Positions 1 to 12,027 of a stretch of DNA of 64,000 bases are shown in pieces. Source of the DNA: Saururus chinensis (lineage: Eukaryota; Streptophyta; Magnoliopsida; Piperales; Saururaceae); contig CP141144.1 in the NCBI GenBank assembly GCA_035235625.1, forward strand, positions 20,829,014 to 20,893,013, given 5' to 3'. The first letter of the stretch is position 1. Every line of letters begins with the position of its first letter. The notes under the pieces are model-generated. The model had not been told where the DNA came from. It did not search any database and worked only from the letters and a program-made list of their open reading frames with translations. Position numbers and translations under genes: made by a program.

Positions 1-680
1 TACTCTCAATTAATAAGTAGTCTCATGTACTTAATAAATTACACAAGACCAGACATAGCCTACTCAATGAGCAAGTTGAGTAGATTTAATAATAACCTAG
101 GAGTAAATCACTGGAAGATAATAGTTAGAGTCCTTCGATGTCAAAGACAGACTAAACTATAGGTTGCATTATACTAGATATCCAACAGTTCTAGATGGAT
201 ACTATGATGCGAATTAGATATCTGATACAAAAGGCTCAAAATACACTACTGGATATGTCTTTACCATTGGAGGTGCAATATTGTGTTGGAAATCCTTAAA
301 ACAAACATGCATAACTAGATCTACAATTGAATCTGAATTCATTGCCCTAGATCTTGCATGTGTACAAGCAGACTAACTTCATCATTCAATAGAGGATATT
401 CTAATGTAGGGGAAACTTGTGCCACCTGTCGACATACAGTGTGATATCAAAACCACTATTGGCAGGCATGAAATACTTTGTATAATGATAAGTCTCAACA
501 TGTTCGTCGATGACACAATATCATTAAACACTTGCTTTCACATGGAATCATTTCCATTGAGTATATAAGGTCAAAAGAGAACATTGCGGATCCGTTTACC
601 AAAGGTTTGACTAATGACCAAGTAGAGGCTTCATCAAGGGGAGCCTATCAATTAAGAGTTGTCATAATGGTAACCTAATG
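1..680 (+). pseudogene. 3' end of a decayed Ty1-copia pol gene (RT tail and RNase H)
   Basis: Translating the plus strand with frame jumps gives the end of a copia polyprotein. First comes the RT tail motif containing [17 protein letters not shown] (bases 1-100). Next is an RNase H segment with [22 protein letters not shown] near 285-350. The usual C-terminal tail motif, YIRSKENIADPFTKGL, lies near 560-610. Stops and frame changes interrupt it, so it is a relic. A purine-rich stretch (AAGGGGAG, about 636-643) after the pol end fits the polypurine tract, and the LTR should follow it. The 5' part of the element lies outside the window. Family assignment rests on the RNase H and tail motifs and is secure; the lineage within copia is not resolved. 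Confidence 0.85.
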
Positions 681-1320
681 TGTACAGACTAGAGATTCAT
701 AGAATTAGGTTCAAAGGGACAATCGAATTGTGAGGGCTCCCAAAGATCACTAAGAAGATTTGATCTCCAGCACTACTTAATCTTATGTTGAAAATGAAGA
801 AGTGATACCTACACCGCTTTAGGGTAAGTTTCGCTTTTAATTATTCTTTTGACTCAAAATGTTGAGTGGGGTATAGCAGGATACTCTTAATAAGAATCAC
901 CTATATGGGTGTGAAGTGAGCCACTTTTATGTAGATTTTAAGAATGAATCTATTATAGCACTCATGATTTTGAGTACAATTCACACTTTCTATATAGCCA
1001 TTGTTGGCTTAGACTCTTGTTAGCCATTGTTGGCTTAGATTCTTGTTAGCCATTATTGGCTTAGACTTATTTTAGCCATGTGTGGGCTTGTTTATGACTA
1101 AGTATGTGGGTATGAGTGGACTAATGCTTTTAATTAGTAGTCCTTTTATTTCTCATTTTACTTTTGTACAAAGAATACGTGTGCAACTCCGTAGTGTGTT
1201 CTACCCAAGGATGGGTTAAGTCTTTCACAATTCAACTCCACCTTTTTGCGCAGCGTGCCACTTCCTCCTTGGACAAGGTTTGGCTCGAGGTGGTGTGTGT
1301 TGAGGCATGACAATTAGAGG
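644..1320 (+). repeat. Probable copia 3' LTR region with a 26-bp tandem repeat
   Basis: This non-coding sequence directly follows the copia pol end and its purine tract, so it is most simply that element's 3' LTR. Neither terminus could be fixed. It contains three near-perfect 26-bp units beginning TAGCCATTGTTGGCTTAGA at 995, 1021 and 1047, with a partial fourth at 1073. Bases 1321-1605 after it show no recognisable feature. Confidence 0.5.
995..1090. repeat. 26-bp tandem repeat, about 3.5 copies
   Basis: Units start at 995, 1021 and 1047 with one or two substitutions between them. A partial unit follows at 1073. The repeat lies inside the presumed copia LTR. Confidence 0.85.
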
Positions 1321-1605
1321 ATAAGTGCATTGGACCTTATGTTTTTCACATGGAAGAACTTCATTGTCATCTAGATATTACGTTCTTTCCTATAATTCAA
1401 TGTTGTCACCTTGAAATGAAACAACATAATAACTGGATTATGAGAATTTGTGATGCTTGTATTTAATGATTCATTAGACAATGTATGAAATAGATAATCG
1501 ATTTGGAGCTCCAATATGAGAATCTTCTTGACTTAGCTTAACTTGATAGGCTGAGAAAACAAAGTATCGGGACAAAAAAGTGAGATAGAAAGCTGAAAAA
1601 GAGAG

Positions 1606-3018
1606 TGTAATATCCCGGATTTTCTGAGGTTTTGAAAATTAAATACATGGAAATTAGGTTATTTGACTCTTTGACATTCTTAGTAGAATAACTTACACAA
1701 CAGATAGAATTAATAGCTGAAACTCTGTGGTTATAAAGCAGACAGAAAGAGCTTCGAAATGCCACTAATAATGAGCGAATCGGAGTCCGAATAAGGAAGA
1801 TACAACTATTTGAAGTTGAATATATTATATAGGACCCTTTTACCCTATTTTAAACATATGCTTGGGTCATTCAAGTCATTTTGCGGGCCCGATTAATTAA
1901 AGTTTTAAAATTTATTTTTAGAGGCCCAATTAGGTTGCCTAAGGGAGGAGGATTGACCAATTTATAGGGGGATTATGAACCCTAATCCCCATGCTTATAG
2001 AAAGGGTTGCTTAGGACACAATTAGGGGGCTCTTAGCTTTTTGGCCTTAAGCTGGCAAGAAGGTGGTAGACGGCGAGGTTCCGGTGGTAGCCGATTGACG
2101 GTAAAGTGGCAATTAAGGTTGGATTTCTATCTTAATCTTCAAGTCGGGATTAGTAGGAGTTTCGTTAAATAAATCTGAATGATCATTACATTACTTAGAA
2201 GTTTCTACAATTTACTGTATATTTTATAATTTATATGAACATCGTTGTCCCCATAATTAGGGGGAAGTGATTTTTGTCGTGAGTAAATCCACTGGCCGGC
2301 AATCGTCCGGCGATCCAATCGTCAGTTGAAACTATAGTAAGGGAGGGTCCACCCTGGTCTTGGCTGCGGCAATCCAGGCAATAGTGGCCATGGCCTCAGT
2401 GGCCGTGGCTATTCGGCCGCTAAGCAGGAAAAAAAAAAGAAAACAAAATTTATTGTGCGTCCTTTATTTAAAAAGCAATTTAAAAATTCGGGTCGTGACA
2501 ATTGGTAGCTGAGTTAAATGCAGGTATGAAGTTATTTGAATATTATAACCTAATTAGGGTTGATGGGATGATGTAGACATTTTGTGTTTGTTAAACCCTA
2601 GGTAAGCTGGTCCAAAGGGTTGGTAGCTGAGTAGACTGCCGGACCGGTGCAGAGCAAAAAAAAAGGAAACATGGGGCATTGTTCCTCAGGTTGTCGACGA
2701 CCTGTGACAGGACCCAGTCTCCCGGAACCACTTTGCGACGGTGGTCCTGTTGAGCCGGTCCCTCACTGGTCCGTGACCGGAGGCCGGTCTCCTCTGTGAT
2801 TAGTTGCAGAAAGTAGAAGAAAAAAGAAAAGAAAGGCCGCCTTTTGGTAGCTGGCCGGCTACGGACGGTGGCAAAACCAACACCGTTGGTTCTGTCATGC
2901 ACTAGCAGCCTGGAAGCCCTTGGGCTGCCCCCCTCCGCCATAGTATGGGAGGTGCTGCCAGTGGCTAGGTGGCCTCTGGCCATTCGAGGGGAAGACTACA
3001 TGTGATGAGGGTCGTCAG
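1606..3018 (+). mobile_element. Gypsy-type LTR, family A, 5' part
   Basis: The LTR begins TGTAATATCCCGG at 1606. It is clearly homologous to sequence at 12028-12690 and 22484-25432, sharing the TTAAATACAT block, the AGAAAGAGCTT block and a GGGCCCGATTAATTAA-like block. A degenerate TATA element (GCTTATAGAAAGGG) lies near 1992. At 2491-2500 it contains GGTCGTGACA followed by TTGGTAGCTGAG, which looks like an LTR end and primer site. GC-rich sequence resembling the middle of the 22.5-25.4 kb copy continues to about 3018, where a different LTR interrupts it. The piece 6366-8182 plus 10753-11222 is probably the continuation of this or a sister LTR. Open frames here, such as 2591-2983 minus, have no recognisable protein and are not annotated. 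Confidence 0.7.
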
Positions 3019-6000
3019 TGTCATGCCCCGGCACCACCGGACCCAAGCCGAACCCAGTCCAAGAGCCAGTTAAGCATGCGGGGGCAATGAAAAATTGAAC
3101 GATTAATAGATAGCGAAAGACTTAGCCCCACATATGGGTAATTTAACTAGCAGAGTTATGCACCTCACGTCCTTTGAGCAAGAGTATAAGTAGAACAAAA
3201 GAGGACTTTAACTCAAAACTAGTCCACAAGTCTTATACCCACATAATTAGAATCCTGAGCCAACACTCATGGCTCAAATCAAGGTCTAAAACAGATCTAA
3301 AAACATAAGATATACATGAGTTTGTAACAAGAACTACCATACATGAAGTTCTATTATCAAAACAGAGTAAATCAGAAAAAATATAACAAAGTCTAAAGGC
3401 ATCCATGCCTACTCTCATGTTCTCCCCAATTGTTCCTCATATAGAGGGTCCTGCCTGACTGCATGTCGCAATATGCAATCCCAAAACAGAAATACAGAAA
3501 GTGGGGTGAGTAAAACTAGTAAGGTTTGAATACGACAACAATAATAAAAAAACCATCACAACATGGTAATATAACAATTCAGATTCATAATTGACATGGT
3601 AAACTATTTTATGATCATTCCCTTGCTAAACCCCTATTTATCCATAAACATAAAGGTTAGCATGCATATGACACACCTATCAAAGTTAGGAAATAAATAA
3701 TCATATCATAACTTAGCATCCATCCTGCATATATAATGATCCTCATCCATTCAAAATAAAGCATAATAGCATGCATAATCCGCATGAGAAGTGTCTCTCG
3801 ATCATGTGGCCATATCACATAAACCTCCATAATAGTGTCTCAATCACACTATTTAGATCATGCATTCATATCACATAAACTTGCATAATAGTTTCAATCA
3901 CACGATTCAGATCGTGTATTCATATCACATCAACCTGCATGAGGACTGTATCTAACACATAATTTAGATCATGCATTCATATAAATCTCATACATTCCAT
4001 AGCTCATTCACATGTACGACAAGTTTCTAAACCACACTACATCAAGATCATGCATAATAAATCGCATCCACATATGTCACATAATCTCAAATATCCCTAC
4101 ACAACCTTTGTAATCTGGGCATAATATTATATCATACACATACATTATCATCAAATGGTGAATGTCTCCATGATGGAGAGGAATATAATCATATCAGGAA
4201 TACAATCATATCACCCACTCTGAACGTAGTCCAATTTTCTATACAGAAACTTAGGGCATTGCCCGCTCTGCGGTGGAAGAGTTTGAATTAACTAGAACAC
4301 GTGGTAGTCGGTGCACAGAGGCATACCACTCTCGATTCTTAGGGTCCAGGTTTGACTGTCTCAATAAATAAATCTCAACTACATTAATAATTCAGATCAA
4401 CTCAACTTAGGGAGTATACATGTTCCACATAAGAATTCAAATCGAAATCATGTCTTTTCCGACCAACCAAGTTCCGATTAAGCCAACAATCGATTAATTT
4501 GACACACAATCTAACATCATTGCATACAATCGATCAACCATGGCTAATCATCGATAAATACTCATTTGTGAAGTCCGTTTCATGATGCATGAATTCATGA
4601 TACATATGTGAGCAAGTTCTAAGTGAATTCCCAAACATGGAACGTACTCTCATCAGTCCCCACATGCATCATATTCCAATCATAAACAACCATGATTTCA
4701 TAGCAAATACCCCACATGTGTGTGTTCATACATTTCTAAGCACATGGTCATGCTTTGCCAATAACTCATAAGGCAATCTATACATGCTTCAATAAAAATC
4801 TAATAATAATTACCAACTAAAATCATGGGTAAAATCTAACGTAAACCATCATTCTATTCATATGAAACCAAATGCTCAACTCTTACAAGCATGATATCAC
4901 CATTCACCCACAATTCATTCATATTATAAGATAACATATCATCTCATTGTCATACAATAACCTTGCTGGAAACATACTTAGAACATAAGAATTCCATGAC
5001 CCATAAGTTCAAGATAATCAATGTTAACATGTCTAACCATCCACATGTAATTCCACAAGATACTTAAGCATGTTTTATAAATGCCAACATAAGTAGCATA
5101 CCCTTCCAATAGCTTACACTAGCTCAAAACACTCCACATAAACATTAAAAACATCACTTGGGAGCAAAAACACCAAAATGAGCATAACAAACAAAAGGGC
5201 TAAATCTGTTGTGTAGCCGATCAATCGACCTAGAAGACCATTCGATCGGTTGGCCTTAAAATCGGCCAAATTTGTTGTGTGGCCAATCGATCAGCTTGGC
5301 AAGCCGTTCAATCGGCCCAATCGATCACCAACAAGGCAGATCGAGGTCTTCTTCTTCCTTTCGAAATTCAAAAAAGGAACACCATTAATGGAGCTTAAAA
5401 TCTTCATTCCAAGCCTCATACACCATCAAAATTAAATTAACATTCCATAACATTAAATAAACTCATTTCAAATCAAAACCCTAAATAATCAAGTCAAAAG
5501 ATTAACTTTTTGCAAATCCACCATGAAAGCCCTAAATATGTAACTCATTCAATCAAAATACATAAAAAGCGAGATTTGCATTCATATTATGGCTGAGATG
5601 AAAACCCATTACTTCTCCATTTGATTTGAGTCGGATCTACGTGTTAATCACCTCTGAAACCTTCGAAAAGTAAGATTTTTATGTTAAAACACACCTAAAC
5701 TTGATTCAGACTTGAAAATCATAAAACAAATCTTAGATCTAGAGCTTAGGAGGCATAAAATAGATTTTGTGAAGGTTAGGGTTTGAAGTAGAGGAGTAGA
5801 ATAGTGATTTAATGCTTTAAAAACGGATTGAATCAATGGAGGAAGACAAAATTAAGAGAAGTTTAAGAAAACCCTAAAGATTAAGAAAGCATTAAGGAAA
5901 TCTTACCTCTAATCACTTCCTTTTTGGGCAAAATTGGGGATTAAGCTCTAGATCTCCTAGCTCAGCCTTTTCTCAAATAGGAAAGGGTTAGCCTCTTTCG

Positions 6001-6365
6001 TTTTATAGGAATGAATGAGCTATAACAAATTAAAACTTGGGGTGAGAATATAGTTTTTAACTAAAAGTACGTGTTTTGGCTATGTAAACTCTAATTAAAG
6101 CTAGAAAAATTTTAAATTTTTTTATATTGACTTCCTTTGATGTTTAGGATGTTTTGGACTAGAAACCCCAAATTCGACCATGGTGCCACCAAACCCTAAT
6201 TTTTCAAGAAATTTACATAAATTCTAAAAATTCCCAAAATTTTACAAATGGTTTGGATTTACTTAAAACTCATAAATATTAAGTTATTTTTGTTTAAAAC
6301 CTTTGAAAATCACCTTTATTTCCGAAAATCATCAAAATTTATCAGAAACAGGTTAAACCACATAA
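3019..6365 (-). mobile_element. Long AT-rich LTR-like insertion, minus orientation
   Basis: The block starts TGTCATGCCCCGG at 3019 and interrupts family-A LTR sequence: material before 3019 resembles the GC-rich middle of the 22.5-25.4 kb LTR, and that similarity resumes after about 6365. Read on the minus strand it has a TATAAAA box at 6001-6007, and a minus-strand LTR would end in CCGGGGCATGACA. About 3.3 kb contains no coding sequence. The far terminus is only approximate and no target duplication was found, so truncation or an older rearrangement is possible. Confidence 0.55.
3785..3995. repeat. Degenerate approximately 60-bp tandem repeat
   Basis: The phrases ATTCATATCACATAAACYTGCAT and CACACTATTTAGATCATG-like recur about every 60 bp between 3785 and 3995, roughly 3.5 times with many substitutions. 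The repeat lies within the minus-strand LTR-like block. Confidence 0.6.
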
Positions 6366-8182
6366 TGATGATTAAGTAATAAGTAAAAAAGAAAGTAAAC
6401 CAATTCAAGACAAGGCCTTGGATTGGGTTGGATCACCTGATTTGGTTCAGTCCGGCCAAAAAAAAAACTTTAACTGAACCAGTCGGTTCGATGGGTTAAT
6501 AAAGTCATAAAAAAAAATGACCATGAGGTTATGTAGAGTACCTAGACTAAGTTTTAGACTAGGAAAAAATTATAAGGTCTTTGAAATGACTAATTTACCC
6601 CTATGAGTTGAAGTGTAAAATAATGATTAATGACCAGATTTAGGGGCTCCGATTCAAGGACCTATGAATTGATTTAAAAATTGAGAAAAATCTCGGTGAG
6701 AGATTAATGTATATCCTAAATTTTCACCAAGCCACAAGTTAGGAAAAAATTCCAATAAATAGATATTTGACTATTTTACCCCTAGGGTTAAGGTAAGATG
6801 ATTAATCGAACTGGGGTCGGTTCAATGGGTTTACGACTCCGTTGAATGGCAAGAAAATCACCTCGGGTTCATAACGTTAAGATGTACCCTTGAGATTAGT
6901 TTTGGACCAATTAGTGATCAAGGAAGCCCTAAACAAAAAGATAGAAATACCCTTATGAGAGAACTGGCCTGCATTTGCGTGGATGAAATTAATGTCCCAA
7001 TGTGATACTAAAACCTTTTGAGTGGTTAAGGACTTACCCAAGAGAAGAGAGGACCATAATCATTGTTAGATAGTTACTTAAATGCCCGTAGGTGCATTAT
7101 GACCAATTTTCATAAGTTTAATTAATTAACCCAAGGAGGGGTAGGGCACGAGATCTCAAACAAATCTAATATCATTATTGAATTTGGTTATTAATATTAT
7201 CATATGCTTGGACTTGTATGGTTCTTATTGTTTATGTTGTTCATTGTTTCAATATTTTGCTATTGATGTTGTGATAGTTATTTATCACTAGCTTAAGATC
7301 AATGAAAGATTAATCAATGAGGTTAGATAGCTTTAGATTGGGTGAGAACACCTAATCAAGATAAAGTCTAAAATACCTCAGAGGCGTCTAGGACCAGTTC
7401 ATAGAGTGAACAAAGCCTTTAACATGACGATTTGCCTTGGTTGATGAACCGATGGTAGTTTCGATTTTTAAACCTTAATCTAGAAGGGACTAATAGGGTT
7501 TGGGATAGTTATTTGAAATCCTGCCTTAATGATGAACAAGATAGGATTAATAATAGTTTCTAGAGTTTTACCCCTATGAAGGAGCTGCTGATTTGACTGT
7601 GTAGTTGTTCCGCCCCATTGGAGGGAGCTCTATGTGAACCGGGCTCACCATCTATCTATTGAGGATCATTTAGTGTATACGCATTTGGATTAGTTGATAT
7701 CCTGCTTGGTTGGCTTCTCCCGCCACTTCTGTTTACGTGTAGTTGTGGGTCATGCCTTTCCACTTCGGCCAGGTCCTTTATGGGCTAGGATGGGTGACAG
7801 TATTTCTTGGTGGATTCCAGGGTTTTCGTCATGGCTTTACCTTTGAGGGTGGTCTATGGTGAGTGAATCATTTGTCACTTAGGTTGACATCTGATGAGTC
7901 TGTCTATCATTGGGATTAGATGGGGATATTAATTATTGAATGGTTCGAGAGATAACTAATAACATTATTTCATATTGCTTGTTTAATTAGAACAAGTGGA
8001 ATAATTAAATGACTTACATAAAATGTAGGTTGTTTGAAAATACTTCAGCATTGCATGTGTGATGATATGCTTCTTTGGATAGTGTAGTTTTCAGGCAGAA
8101 CTACGTAAAGATCTGATCTTGTTGGAAACATTGGAGATGTTGTCTGATGAGTACATAGACAACAAACATCGGGTGATGTTGG
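6366..8182 (+). mobile_element. Gypsy-type LTR, family A, middle to 3' part
   Basis: The sequence aligns by eye with 23640-24955. Both contain TTAGGGGCTCCGATTCA, the ACCCTTTTACCCC-like blocks, GCATTGCATGTGTGATG and GATCTTGTTRGAAACATTGG. No coding sequence is present. It stops at 8182, where a family-B LTR has inserted, and resumes at 10753. The joined text then continues as in the uninterrupted 24.9-kb copy (GAYCCGATCYGAAAAATATTAAT). Confidence 0.75.
8178..8182. repeat. Target-site duplication GTTGG, left copy
   Basis: GTTGG at 8178-8182 is repeated at 10753-10757, directly outside the family-B LTR ends. Five bases is the usual size for LTR retrotransposon integration. Confidence 0.85.
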
Positions 8183-8742
8183 AGTAACGACCCGTTTTTC
8201 GGTTACGCTTAACCCGAGAGGGTTAAGGGTAATTCAGTAATTTGAGATTAATATTAAGGGTTTTTATTAGATGAAATACTCATAGCCAGGTAGAGCTTGG
8301 CATAACGAGCGTAACGATTCGAAGAACGCGCGAAACAGAGGTCGGGACCGAAAATTACGATATTTGAGAAACGTGCAATATAGGTGGGACCCACTTGGAA
8401 ATAATGTGTTTTGCTGCTTTAAGTGGGTTTGTATCGAAGGGCTCGACGATACGAGTCCAACGGTACCTAGAACGCGCGGATCCGATTCCGGGGTAGGGAG
8501 ATACGCGCGTTTGAATTTGAAAGAAGAAAATAATAAAAAAATATAAAAACGGCGCGCGCGGCGTGCGACTGGCGCACCGCGGCGCGGGCCGTCGCGGGAC
8601 GTACGCGCCGCGGAACAGCGGGCGCCGCGGTTAAGTGGGCACGACCCGCGTCGCGCGCGGCTCAGTGGGCGCCGCCGCCTGAAACCAGCGGCGCCGCCGG
8701 TTTTGGTGGTGCGGCGCCGCAGTTTCGGCGCGGCTCGGGGCC

Positions 8743-8750
8743 TATATAAA
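8743..8750 (+). promoter_or_regulatory. LTR TATA box
   Basis: TATATAAA sits in CCTATATAAACCCC, just downstream of the CpG-rich block. The same context occurs at 13966-13973 in the sister LTR, supporting it as the element's core promoter. Confidence 0.75.
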
Positions 8751-8841
8751 CCCCATTTTTCCCCTTTTCGAAAGCAGAACTTCTCTACCCCCGTTTCTGA
8801 CCGTTCTGAGGCCGATTAAGGCCGTTCAAGACCCGTTTCCT

Positions 8842-9380
8842 ACTAAATCAAGTATGCTCTACGCAATGGAGCTGTCCGTTCTTCGAGTTGGAGACCGTAT
8901 GATGAGGAAACGTCCTAAGACAAGAGGAGGTCCTGCCCGTTATCTTCATGCACCAACGAACTTTGTTTTCTCTGTTTCTGGCCATCCCAACTCCGATTTA
9001 GTCAGTCCAAGAGGCGTTCTTGACTAAATCAAGTATGTTCTACGTGGTGGAGGGTTCTGTTTTCTAAGTTGGCAATCGTATGAAGAGGAAACGCCCCAAG
9101 ACAAAGAAAGGTTCTACCCGTACCGACAAACTTTGTTTTCTCTGTTTCTGGCCATCCCAACTCCGATTTAGTCAGTCCAAGAGGCGTTCTTGACTAAATC
9201 AAGTATGTTCTACGCGATGGAGAGGTTCGTTCTTTGATTCAGCAACTGTATAAGGAGGAAATGCCCCGAGACAAGGAGAGGCTCCACCCGTCATCCTCGA
9301 GCAACGAACAAGAAATATGGGCCCGGAGCAAGACAGGATTTTGTCCGAAGTTGCCAAGCTACATCAAGAGAAGTAATCCA
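8842..9380 (+). repeat. 170-180-bp tandem segments in the family-B LTR
   Basis: Three segments start with ACTAAATCAAGTATG at 8842, 9022 and 9192. Each continues with a TCTACG..ATGGAG block and an ACGCCCCRAGACAAG-like block. The first two share a nearly identical tail containing CTCTGTTTCTGGCCATCCC. The equivalent motif recurs near 14064 and 14240 in the sister LTR, so the duplication predates this copy. Confidence 0.8.
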
Positions 9381-9609
9381 GACTAGGGGAGGTTCTGTCC
9401 GCCACTCACGGGCACAGGAAACGAGAAGAGTCTCCAGCAAGGAGAACATTTATACGTAGTCTTTCGGTACAAGACGAGGAACGTATGGAGGCTAGAGGAA
9501 GCTCTGTCTAATATCTTCGGATCTGAAGGGGAGGATGCTCGTGTGAGCAACTCCGTATACCGCTACTATACGAGACATAAGGGCAGTAAGCAACTCTGTA
9601 TTCCGCTAC

Positions 9610-10180
9610 TATACCTATATGCTATGTATCTATATGCCATGCTAGGTGCCTATATGCCATGCTATGTGCCTATATACTATGCTATGTGCCTATATACTAT
9701 GCTATGTGCCTATATACTATGCTATGTACCTATATGCCATGCTATGTGCCTATATACTATGCTAGGTGCCTATATGCCATGCTATGTGCCTATATACCAT
9801 GCTATGTGCCTATATACTATGCTATGTGCCTATATACTATGCTATGTGCCTATATACTATGCTATGTACCTATATACTATGCTATGTACCTATATGCCAT
9901 GCTATGTGCCTATATACTATGCTAGGTGCCTATATGCCATGCTATGTGCCTATATACCATGCTATGTGCCTATATGCCATGCTATGTGCCTATATACTAT
10001 GCTATGTACCTATATGCCATGTTAGGTGCCTATATGCCATGCTATGTGCCTTTATACTATGCTATGTGCCTATATGTCATGCTATGTGCCTATATACTAT
10101 GCTATGTGCCTATATGTCATGCTATGTGCCTATGTACTATGCTACGTGCCTAGATGCCATGATGTATACTTACATGACGT
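9610..10180 (+). repeat. 20-bp minisatellite, about 28 units, with a 160-bp higher-order repeat
   Basis: The unit is GCTATGTGCCTATATACTAT, with a common variant ending GCCAT and others with GTACC or GGTGCC. The period is exactly 20 bp from 9621 to 10160. The four-unit block 9721-9800 recurs base for base at 9881-9960, 160 bp away, which shows amplification in eight-unit steps. Because 20 is not a multiple of 3, every plus frame repeats the same 20-residue peptide and stays open; there is no evidence for translation. The related LTRs at 13.4 and 52.9 kb lack the array. Confidence 0.95.
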
Positions 10181-10752
10181 GTGTGATCTCGCTCTAGGGT
10201 GGAGCGAGACGTGTAATTTGTGTTCTCGGTCTCGGCTCAGTGATAGAGCGAGATATGTGTATGAGATTTTGATCCCGCTCTGTGGTAGAGCGAGATGTAC
10301 GATTCCGTTAATTTATTAACTTCCGCTTGACTCCGATATATGATGAGTGTTTGTATACTCTGATTAAATATTCGGAGATATGTATTTTATACGTATGATT
10401 TTGTGATATTTGTAAGTATGTAGTAGCCATTAGGCAGAACTACGTTCGGATCCGATCGTATTGGGATAATATCCAATACGTACGTAGGCAACCAACGGCA
10501 AGGCAACGTTGGCCCGATCCAAATCATTATAATAATATGTTTTATTTTGTTTTACACGCGACGAACTATGAAGCTTCGTTGTGTGTACGTGCTCTTTACA
10601 ACCTAAGTCTACGTACGAAGAAGCCTTAAAGCTCCGTAGTGCGTAGACGAATACATAAACCTCTCGTACTCAGACGATGATTCCTGGCTCAAGGAAAGAG
10701 AAAAATTTCCTATTAGTGATTTTGTGGGCCCGGCTCGGGTCGGGTCGTTACA

Positions 10753-11222
10753 GTTGGCCCGATCTGAAAAATATTAATTAATACTTTTATTCTTTTGAAA
10801 TGCTCCTCCAAGGGGAGGATATGTTTTGTTGCCCATTTGCTCTTGTTTCCTTGCAAGTTCTTTTCATGGGAATGTTGCGAGATCAGGACGTTGGTGGGCT
10901 TTTTAGGATGACATTGCATTAATGGGATTTAATTTCTTCCTTTTGCAATATTGTAAGTAATTGTGATTACTAGCGTGAGAGCAAACTCTATTTGGTTAAT
11001 TATTTTTCGGACAGATGATAGACTTGTACTTAGAGGGTTAACTTGGTATTTATTGAATTTTGCGTAATAATATCATATGTTGTGATATTCGTATTTGTGA
11101 ACCCTAGTTATCACGGTTTAGATATTTTAGTCAATTGATTTGATTTGATTTAAAGAAAAAAATTTATCATAATTTATCACGCGTCCTTTATTTAAAGGGT
11201 TTTAAAAATTCAGGTCATGACA
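10753..11222 (+). mobile_element. 3' end of the interrupted family-A LTR
   Basis: The segment resumes the LTR broken at 8182 and starts with the second GTTGG. It ends TTAAAAATTCAGGTCATGACA at 11222, matching GGTCGTGACA at 2500 and 25432. GTTGGTAGTTGAGG follows directly and equals TTGGTAGCTGAG after 2500, so it is probably the primer-binding region of the internal domain. Confidence 0.75.
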
Positions 11223-12027
11223 GTTGGTAGTTGAGGTAACCTTTAAATGCAAGTCTGAAGTCATTAGAAGATTATAACTTAGTTAGGGTTGATGGGACGA
11301 TGTAGACTTTATGTGTTCGTTAAACCCTAGGTAAGATGGTTCAAAGGGTTGCGAATGGCTAAGGAGAAACCCTTACACATGTTTAACATGGGACATGAGT
11401 ACTAGTGTAGAAGCATAGAAATTTGTTGCTTAGAAGTGATTCATTAAGATGAGTTATACAATGAAAGTTGAAGCTCGAATAGGATTAATGCGAAACCCTA
11501 GAGAGGATAGTGTGGCCTTTAAGGCCAAACTGATTTTAGATTGGCATTAGAGAATTGCGGGGACACAATTTCTTGTAAGAGGGGAAGAATGTAACGAACT
11601 GATTTTTAGGATTGTAATTATTTAATTTCTTAACGTGTGTTACTTAAATTATTAGCTGAAATTGATGTGGTTATAGGGGGGAGAATGTTATATGGGCCGC
11701 CTAGTTTACTTACTTTTGGTTTCCAGCCTGGATTTGACCTTTTGCTTAGGTTAGGAGAGCAACATTGGGTATAGAATGTGGTAGTTATTTTCCCTTACGT
11801 ATAAATTGCTTAGGTGAGCAAGGGACCGACCTTGGAGCAGAGAACGGTAAAGGTCTAATGGATTAAGGCATGTGAGAAGATATGCTTTCTATAGGAAATT
11901 CCATTCAGTATATGATCTAAATGAAAACCCTAGAGAGTGAAGAATCAGTTTTGAGATGAAGGCCGAGCTTGTCAAGGGTTAGTCGTGGTGAATTGTGAGG
12001 ATGCAATTCTTTTAAGGAGGGAAGAAT
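11223..12027 (+). mobile_element. Collapsed gypsy internal remnants with two polypurine tract to LTR junctions
   Basis: After the primer-site-like sequence at 11223 there is only leader-like non-coding sequence. At 11575-11589 AAGAGGGGAAGAA precedes TGTAACGAACTG (LTR start, 11590). At 12012-12027 AAGGAGGGAAGAA precedes TGTAATATCCAGG (LTR start, 12028). The two upstream flanks resemble each other (AACCCTAGAGAG..., AATTGYGRGGAYRCAATTCTT), so the same 3' internal end is present twice. No gag or pol coding sequence is recognisable. This suggests unequal recombination between related elements. Confidence 0.6.

Larger units (their letters stand above)
8183..10752 (+). mobile_element. Solo LTR of gypsy family B (2570 bp)
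   Basis: The element runs from AGTAACGACCCG (TG changed to AG) to GGGTCGTTACA and is flanked by the 5-bp duplication GTTGG, so it is a complete LTR without an internal region. It inserted into a family-A LTR; removing it restores the sequence seen at 24.95 kb. Internal structure: a very CpG-rich block (8550-8735), TATATAAA at 8743-8750, three 170-180-bp tandem segments (ACTAAATCAAGTATG at 8842, 9022 and 9192), and a 20-bp minisatellite (about 9610-10180). Sister copies begin at 13426, 52885 and 63374, and another lies on the minus strand at 53567-55213. The long open frames over the minisatellite are by-products of the repeat, not genes. Confidence 0.88.

Noticed and set aside
2591-2983. 130-codon minus-strand frame
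   Set aside because: It sits in the GC-rich middle of a family-A LTR, also present in the 23.1-23.6 kb copy with different frames; no recognisable protein.
3785-3995. Possible CRISPR-like spaced repeats
   Set aside because: Plant DNA, degenerate about 60-bp repeats without conserved repeat plus unique spacers.
9543-10319. Several overlapping plus-strand open frames of 75-160 codons with repeated MCLYTMLCAY-type peptides
   Set aside because: They are forced by the 20-bp minisatellite, which has no stop in any plus frame. The peptides are the same in all frames and match no protein I know.
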